This document shows positions 57,963-64,000 of a stretch of 64,000 nt of DNA, piece by piece. Position 1 is the first letter of the stretch. Each line of letters begins with the position of its first letter. A program made the translations under genes and the position numbers. Source of the DNA: Diphasiastrum complanatum. Taxonomy: Eukaryota > Streptophyta > Lycopodiopsida > Lycopodiales > Lycopodiaceae. Under the pieces are notes generated by a model. The model was not told the origin of the DNA. It made no database searches and saw nothing but the letters and a program-made list of their open reading frames with translations. The DNA lies in assembly GCA_029204225.1 (NCBI GenBank), contig CM055096.1, positions 48,123,579 to 48,187,578 of the forward strand, written 5' to 3'.

Positions 57963-60900
57963 CTCCCTCTTCAACATTGGATGCTAGTTTCAACATAGTC
58001 TTTGAGCACATTCCAAGATTAGATCTATGCATTAAATATAGGTCCTTTCCCAATGGTTTGGTGAAGATATCAGCCACACACTCCTTTGAAGAGACATGTT
58101 GAAGCTCCACCTCTTTGGCAATGACTTGATCTCTCACAAAATGGTGAGCAATCTCAATGTGCTTGCTCCTTGCATGAAAAACAGGATTGCTTGCCAAGCT
58201 TTGGGCTGAAAGGTTATCACAAAGTATGATTGGAGTCTTCTCTGATTCCAGCAAGTGAAGATCCAATAACATCCTCTTGATCCAAAGAATCTCCTTGGTG
58301 CATGTTGTTAATGCCTTGTACTCGGCTTCGGTGGAAGATAGAGAGATAGTTGGTTGCTTCTTTGATAGCCATGAGACCACTCCATCTCCAAGATAGATTG
58401 CAAAGGCACTTGTTGACTTCCTATCCATTTGATCACCTGCAAAATCTGAATCTGAAAATCCACAAAGGTTAGGTGTAGTACCTCCATACAAGATGCCAAA
58501 ATCTCTAGATCCCGAGATGTATCTAAGTACTCTCTTTCCTAGCTTCCAATGAGCCTCACTAGGATCTTGCATAAATTGGCTTAGTTTACCAACCACAAAG
58601 CTTAGATCAGGTCTTGTGATGGTTAACCATATAAGAGATCCTATTAGCTTTCTATAGAGAGTAATGTCCTTGAAGGATCTTTCATTACTTCTTGTAGTTA
58701 GCTTTACATTTGATTCCATAGGAGTAGAAACAACTTTACAATCTTCCATATGGAACCTTTTTAGAATAGAGTTAACATACTTTTCTTGACATATGAATGT
58801 AGATTTAGAAGTTCTAATAATCTCTATTCCTAAGATATAATGAAGTTTGCCAAGATCTTGAATTTCAAACTCTCTTTTGAGTGCCATCTTGATTTCATCT
58901 ATATCTAGATTGTTACCACCACTTAAGATAATGTCATCAACATAGATCAAAAGTAAAGTGATATCATTTTCATTCAATCTAAAGTAGAGAGAATGATCAT
59001 ACTCACTCATAACAAAGTTTTGAGAAAGTAAGAAGGAATTGAGCTTAGCATACCAACTCCTTGGTGCTTGCTTTAGCCCATACAAACTCTTTTGGAGATA
59101 GCACACATGATTAGGCTCATCATGTGAAACATAGCCCTCGGGTTGCTCCATGTAAATATCTTCTTCAAGATCACCATTCAAGAAGGCATTAGTAACATCC
59201 ATTTGCCACATATCCCAATCATAAAGAGTTGCAAGAGAGATTAGGATTCGAATAGTTACCATCTTTGCCACGGGTGCAAAGGTCTCATCATAGTCAATAC
59301 CATATTCTTGAGCATACCCCTTTGCCACCAACCTTGCCTTGTACTTGTTGATTGATCCATCTTGATTTGTCTTGATCTTGAAGATCCACTTACAACCAAT
59401 TGCCTTCTTGTCCTTTGGAAGCTTTACCAACCTCCATGTGTTGCTTTTGATGAGTGCTTGATGCTCATGATCCATGGCTTGGATCCATTCCTTCTTTTGA
59501 ATTGCTTCACCTACACAAGTTGGTTCATCAAAAGAGGTAAGAAAAGCAAAGTTAGAGTTGTCCACCACTTGCTTTCCTTTTTCATCATAGGTTAGCCTTG
59601 ATGGCTTAGCCCTTTGCCTTTGAGTCTTCCTTGAAGTTTGCTTTGGAGTGGCATCTCCATCTTCATCCAAGACATCTTGCACATCATGATGATTAGTAGG
59701 CACATCAACATCAACATCAACAACATTGGAAACATTCTCTTCATGAAAGATGACATCCCTACTTATGACAACTTTCTTTGTAGAAGGAATGTACACTTTG
59801 TAAGCCTTGCTTACTTCACTATAGCCAACAAACACACCCTTCTTTGATGAAGGATCTTCTTTAGTTCTATCATCAAGTGTGATATTGACAAAACATGTAC
59901 ATCCAAAGATCCTACAATGCTTGACACTCGGCCTTCTACCATAAAGAACCTCATGAGGAGTTTTACCATCCAAGGAAGCACTTGTCCATCTATTACATAG
60001 ATAGTTAGCACATGCTAAAGCTTCCCCCCAAAAAGACTTAGCAAGATTAGCATGTAGTCTCATTGCCTTGGCACATTCACAAAGGGTTCTATTCTTCCTC
60101 TCGGCCACTCCATTCTGTTGTGGAGTCCTAAGACTAGACATCTCCCTCTTAATCCCATGTGCTATACAAAAGTCTTTGAACCTATTTGAGGTGTATTCCC
60201 CTCCATTATCAGATCTTAAGCATTTGATCTTTGTATTGAATTGGTTTTCCATTTCATTCTTGAACTTGACAAATGCAGCAAACACTTCATCCTTACTTTT
60301 AAGAAGATAGATCCAAGTATACCTACTAAAGTCATCAATGAAAGTTGCATACATCTTTGCCCCACCATTGCTAGTTGTACTAGAAGAATGAATATCAGAA
60401 TGCACAAGTTGAAAAGCTTCTTTAGATCTAGAAGTAGATCTAGAATAAGCAAGTCTATGAGATTTGGACAAGGCACAATGTTCACAAACACTATTGTTTG
60501 CAACAAGACTTTTAGGGAGACCAAGAACAAGCTCTTTCTTTGCCATTACCTCCAAAGATTTGAAGTTGGGATGGCCCAACCTCTTGTGCCAAACTTCTTG
60601 GTTTGTCAATTGCTCCCTAGCCATACATCCTTCATGATTAGAGATCACACATGCATCAAGCTTGAAAAGTTTACCATGCCTCCTACCTTGAGCAATCAAG
60701 GATCCACATTTACTTATCAAACATGCATCTCCAATGAACTCCACATCAAGTCCTTTGTCAATCATTTGACTTACACTAAGCAAATTCTTAGTGATTGAAG
60801 GAATGTACAAAACATTTTCAAGATTTGCTTTCCTATTTGTTGAAAGGGAAATAGGAATAGTGCCTATGCCTTTGATGTCACATTGACCATCATTTGCAGT

Positions 60901-61911
60901 GTAGATGATGTTACCTTCTCCCTCATAAGACAATAAGGATGTAAAGTATTCCTTATGTCTTGTCATGTGAGATGAGGCTCCACTATCAATCCACCAAGGA
61001 TCATTATCATCTATGTTGGCTAACAAACTTGAAGTCATAACAAGTGATTCACATGTGTTATGTTCTTCCTCATCTATTGTAAGATTTCCTTGCCTCTCTC
61101 CTTGCTCTCTTTTCTTCTTATAACATTCATTTGCAAAATGACCTTTTATCCCACAATAAAAGCACTTGAACTTTGACTTATTGTTCTTAGTAGAAGAGGA
61201 AGAGGAAGAGTGATCATCATGATCAAAGTTACCACCTTTGGACCATTTCCCTTTGCCTTTACCTTTGCCCTTGAATTTGCCTTTTGTGAAGAAAGCCTCT
61301 TCACCTCCACCTTGCAAGGATGCACCATCAAGCTTTGATTGCAACCTATGTTCTTCAGCCAATAAGATTTCTTGCAAGTCAACCACACTTGGCAAGACTC
61401 TTTGAATGGCAAAACTTTGCACAAGGTTAGCATGTTCATTTAGCAAACCATTCAACATAACTTGGACTATTTCACCATCTTTTATGTTCTCATCAATGCA
61501 TGCTAAATCATCACTTAGGGACTTAACTCTCAAGATAAATGCATGAGCACTTTCACCCTCTCTTTGCCTACTAGAAAATATTTGTCTCCTTAGGGTCAAT
61601 ACCCTAGATGTGGACTTTGATTCAAAGAGCTTCTTTAAGGCATTCCATGCCTCACTTGCACTTTGACACTTTCCAACTTCCTTGAGAAGTTCATTTGTAA
61701 CATTCATTTTAATGATATGAAGAGCCCTTTTGGCCTTCTTATCAAAACTTTGTTGCTCTTGAAGTGTGAGAGGTCTCTCTTCAATTTCTGCAACTATGTC
61801 CATGAGTTCATTCAACTCAAGTAAGGACTCCATCCTCACTTTCCAAGTAGAGTAGTTTGATGAACTCAACCTTTCACTAGACTCTAGCATGATCCCACCA
61901 TTGGAAGCCAT
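57958..61911 (-). CDS. Copia-2 Gag-Pol polyprotein, intact (1317 aa)
   Basis: Single ORF from MASNGGIMLESSERLSSSNY. Gag with UBN2-like region (residues ~20-200); Lys/Gly-rich linker; CCHC knuckle CFYCGIKGHFANEC (~249-262); protease WWIDSGASSHMT (~306-317); GAG-pre-integrase HKRLGH...CEHCALSKSH (~442-490); integrase with HSDIH (~507), RSDNGGEY (~567) and Glu in GVAERKNRT (~605); RT with YVDDI (~990); RNase H with DSDFAGD (~1157) and SSTEAEYKA (~1195). Length and order are normal for plant copia elements. The product is processed by its own protease and acts in cytoplasmic particles. Transcription would start in the right LTR; the leader is about 1.16 kb. No frameshift between gag and pol. The last codons and the stop lie in the 3' LTR. 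Confidence 0.98.
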   Translation of the reverse strand: MASNGGIMLESSERLSSSNYSTWKVRMESLLELNELMDIVAEIEERPLTLQEQQSFDKKAKRALHIIKMNVTNELLKEVGKCQSASEAWNALKKLFESKSTSRVLTLRRQIFSSRQREGESAHAFILRVKSLSDDLACIDENIKDGEIVQVMLNGLLNEHANLVQSFAIQRVLPSVVDLQEILLAEEHRLQSKLDGASLQGGGEEAFFTKGKFKGKGKGKGKWSKGGNFDHDDHSSSSSSTKNNKSKFKCFYCGIKGHFANECYKKKREQGERQGNLTIDEEEHNTCESLVMTSSLLANIDDNDPWWIDSGASSHMTRHKEYFTSLLSYEGEGNIIYTANDGQCDIKGIGTIPISLSTNRKANLENVLYIPSITKNLLSVSQMIDKGLDVEFIGDACLISKCGSLIAQGRRHGKLFKLDACVISNHEGCMAREQLTNQEVWHKRLGHPNFKSLEVMAKKELVLGLPKSLVANNSVCEHCALSKSHRLAYSRSTSRSKEAFQLVHSDIHSSSTTSNGGAKMYATFIDDFSRYTWIYLLKSKDEVFAAFVKFKNEMENQFNTKIKCLRSDNGGEYTSNRFKDFCIAHGIKREMSSLRTPQQNGVAERKNRTLCECAKAMRLHANLAKSFWGEALACANYLCNRWTSASLDGKTPHEVLYGRRPSVKHCRIFGCTCFVNITLDDRTKEDPSSKKGVFVGYSEVSKAYKVYIPSTKKVVISRDVIFHEENVSNVVDVDVDVPTNHHDVQDVLDEDGDATPKQTSRKTQRQRAKPSRLTYDEKGKQVVDNSNFAFLTSFDEPTCVGEAIQKKEWIQAMDHEHQALIKSNTWRLVKLPKDKKAIGCKWIFKIKTNQDGSINKYKARLVAKGYAQEYGIDYDETFAPVAKMVTIRILISLATLYDWDMWQMDVTNAFLNGDLEEDIYMEQPEGYVSHDEPNHVCYLQKSLYGLKQAPRSWYAKLNSFLLSQNFVMSEYDHSLYFRLNENDITLLLIYVDDIILSGGNNLDIDEIKMALKREFEIQDLGKLHYILGIEIIRTSKSTFICQEKYVNSILKRFHMEDCKVVSTPMESNVKLTTRSNERSFKDITLYRKLIGSLIWLTITRPDLSFVVGKLSQFMQDPSEAHWKLGKRVLRYISGSRDFGILYGGTTPNLCGFSDSDFAGDQMDRKSTSAFAIYLGDGVVSWLSKKQPTISLSSTEAEYKALTTCTKEILWIKRMLLDLHLLESEKTPIILCDNLSAQSLASNPVFHARSKHIEIAHHFVRDQVIAKEVELQHVSSKECVADIFTKPLGKDLYLMHRSNLGMCSKTMLKLASNVEEGV
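57963..57980 (-). promoter_or_regulatory. Copia-2 polypurine tract
   Basis: The minus strand reads TGTTGAAGAGGGAG directly before the 3' LTR. It lies inside the end of the coding region, so coding and priming sequence overlap. Confidence 0.8.
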
Positions 61912-63071
61912 GATTCTAATGTTTCTTCAACTTTTAGGTTCTGTCCTAAAGCACTTAGCACTCACTTTTCTCTCAACAAATGATAGATAAAGAGATCTAT
62001 GAAGATTTAGGACCCTAAAACACTTCTATCTTGAACCTAGATGGTTTCCAAGCATAGAAAGGAAGATTGAAACACATGCAACACTTTGCACACACTAAGA
62101 ATGGATTACAAAATCAAACCAACCTGAACACACTCTTGCTTAAGCTCTCAAACTTTCCAGCAAGTGACCAAATCAAGTTATGGTGTGAAGAGTTACTTGC
62201 ATTCTTAGAAAATACCCAAAACTAGGATGCCAAGATTACCTAGTAATGAACAAACTTGATCAACATATGATCAACACACTAAGATATTGATTCAACCTGT
62301 AAAACCACATGTAAACCACACTTCTAAAATTTTATAAACTCCAGCAAGTGATAAATACAAGATTTAGAGGTGAATGAATGAGCACACTTAGTGAATCACA
62401 AGACTAGCTTCACTATCTTGTCAAATCTTGGTGTTTAGATGTAGATCTAAGATCACTTCACATGAGAATGTTCCTCAACCTGTTAAGAACCTGAAAACAC
62501 ACTTGCATAATGGTTAACACCTTCCAGCAAATGCTCCAATCAAATTACATAAGGAGAGTTACTTACATGCTCAACAAAGTACACCAAAATTTATGCCAAA
62601 ATTGATGACAATCTTTACAATATGCTCTTCACAATGGAGCTTACAATATGTTCACCCAAAAAAGGGGATCTTTCATCCAAATGGGAGCTTTGCTCAGCCT
62701 TTAGGAGAATTACAACTCACTCAAAAGAGCATTTGACATCCACTTAAGGAGAAGTTTCATCCACTTAAGGAGAGTGTTCATCCAAGAATGGAGATTGTCA
62801 ACAATAGGATTGAAAAGAACATTGTTAGTATTGAATATGCACAAGCCTCACAATCACAAATGATTAGGTGTTATGATCTGATCCAAAATAGTTTCTTTTC
62901 AGCCTCTGATCTTCAATAGACCTGAAATATGCTTTTGATCCACAAGTTCAACTCACAAAACAAAGGTTAGTAAGATTTGATCAACAAAGCAATGCAAAAT
63001 CATGCTAGAACTTGATCAAACATCCAAATATCACCAAAAATGGAATACTTACTGTAAATAGAAGCCAACCA
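61912..63071 (-). other. Copia-2 untranslated leader
   Basis: About 1.16 kb without a long ORF between PBS and gag. Contains a short direct repeat (CATCCACTTAAGGAGA, near 62738-62775) and repeated TTCCAGCAA segments. Leaders of this type hold dimerisation and packaging signals; none is identifiable here by motif. Confidence 0.6.
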
Positions 63072-63083
63072 GCTCTGATACCA
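63072..63083 (-). promoter_or_regulatory. Copia-2 primer-binding site
   Basis: TGGTATCAGAGC on the minus strand abuts the LTR with no spacer; initiator-Met tRNA type. Confidence 0.9.
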
Positions 63084-63738
63084 TGTGAAAAATACAGATC
63101 CTAAGTGGATCTAAACTCCAAGATCATTGGCTTGAATGCTTGCACTCCAAACTACATAAGCTAGGAATTGGCAACACATTCTATGCTACCTAGAATGCAA
63201 AGAACTTGATCAAAAAGCATTTATCACAAATGGAAACTTCCATAAACATCAAGTGCGGCCCAAAATAGCATTATACAGTCCATAATACATCAGCCTATCA
63301 CTTTTGGAAAGCACCTAAGATCATACACAATAGCTTGAAGACAATACACACAACAATGCTCTCAATGGAGGAAGAAACAATGACAATGATCTATTGATCT
63401 CAATGAAGCATACAAAAGGTTTCTCCAACCTGTTCTCCACGACTTCCCTACTATTTATGGATGAGGAAGATGACTCTCTCTCCTCTCTCTAGAAGGTACT
63501 TGACCCTAGATATTCCCTATATAGGAAAAATAGCTAAAAATGGCTTATATGACCAAAATACATCAAAATGGTCTCATTTTGAAGGGTATGAAGTTTGACA
63601 CTTCATCATACTGAAAAAATACAGTAAATAAAAACATTGTGGCCTGGTTCACACGTGTGAAACTCCAGAACCAAAACTATTTACAATTTTAGCCAATTTA
63701 GGCCTCAAACTAGCTAGGAAATGTTGACAATTTTCACA
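63084..63738 (-). repeat. Copia-2 5' LTR (right, 655 bp)
   Basis: Full-length LTR including the 91-bp segment (about 63256-63346). Promoter LTR in the element's orientation. Confidence 0.97.
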
Positions 63739-64000
63739 ACTGCTTCAACACTTTTTAGGCGTATTCTGACCGACTCAATGCATTTCGCCATTTGTTCAAT
63801 CTCTTTTGATCTCCAGCCCTAGGCATTTTGTTGCTTTTCCAAGATCTGTGATTTTGTAGCTTTCAAAAATATGACTCTTCATGTCTTTGATCAGTATCAA
63901 GGAATCTCCTATCATCAGCGAATCATCCACGAAAATGGTCAGTATCACAAAATCCTTTCCTACTCTTTTGATGTAGACATTGTAGTCTGGTTGAAAAGGA
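63739..64000 (-). pseudogene. Copia-3 pol, reverse-transcriptase part
   Basis: Reads NVYIKRVGKDFVILTIFVDD, then SLMIGDS and CLGLEIKRD: the reverse-transcriptase active site, with Phe-Val-Asp-Asp instead of Tyr-Val-Asp-Asp, and the following LGLE motif. In-frame stops follow near 63810. The element extends beyond the window. Confidence 0.85.

Larger units (their letters stand above)
57399..63738 (-). mobile_element. Copia-2: intact Ty1/copia retrotransposon
   Basis: 6340 bp. LTR ends TGTGAAAA and TTTTCACA; target duplication ACTGC at 57394-57398 and 63739-63743. PBS and polypurine tract are present and gag-pol is open throughout. It is nested in the pol of Copia-3. LTRs appear identical apart from one 91-bp indel, so insertion is very recent. 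It is the only element in the window with all parts needed for autonomous movement. Confidence 0.98.

Noticed and set aside
59362-60798. Plus-strand ORFs within the Copia-2 body
   Set aside because: Shadows of the intact minus-strand Gag-Pol; no independent signal.

Overview
The window is repeat-dominated nuclear DNA of a land plant. Evidence seen directly: spliceosomal introns, long SSRs, Ty1/copia elements whose primer-binding sites match plant initiator-Met tRNA (TGGTATCAGAGC), a Ty3 chromodomain remnant, and exons of a SURP-domain splicing-factor-like gene. The many nested elements, and a methylase-like gene of a kind I do not associate with flowering plants, make a fern or other seed-free plant my best guess. 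That is inference only. I found no convincingly intact host gene, rRNA, tRNA or CRISPR array.

Layout. 1-12085 plus 18297-18588: two and a fraction head-to-tail copies of a ~5.9-kb unit (A, B and a truncated third). Each full unit carries a (GA)n tract of 220-240 bp, a promoter-like TATA region, remnants of a Ulp1-type (C48) cysteine protease gene, other exon fragments, and clusters of the palindrome CGTCGGAATCCGACG. The third copy was split by Copia-1 (12086-18296, TSD TGTCC). 18609-25530: a rearranged, inverted block made from the same unit. 25522-28540 (minus): a decayed coiled-coil ORF set abutting a decayed zinc-finger, transposase-like gene. 29079-31810 and 55300-55730: two elements sharing a 5' segment and a Helitron-like 3' end (hairpin, then CTRR, then T). 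31811-40602: satellites, minisatellites and GC-rich palindromes, with a partial SURP-domain gene at 36729-37520.

40603-55000: a Ty3 chromovirus deletion derivative (TSD ATATT), then a multi-exon plus-strand pseudogene ending in a bacterial-type N4/N6 DNA methylase domain (DPFMGCGAT). One of its exons is split by a 3-kb non-coding LTR element (TSD GATCT). Next come a second unknown plus-strand gene (50391-51879) and a minus-strand DDE-like transposase pseudogene (52440-54720). These three genes may be parts of one large decayed DNA transposon carrying a methylase; this is the most interesting hypothesis here, and it is inferred from proximity only.

56174-64000: a decayed Copia-3 (3' LTR and pol on minus) into which Copia-2 (57399-63738, TSD ACTGC) inserted. 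Copia-2 has an uninterrupted 1317-residue Gag-Pol and near-identical LTRs, and is the only element here that looks potentially autonomous.
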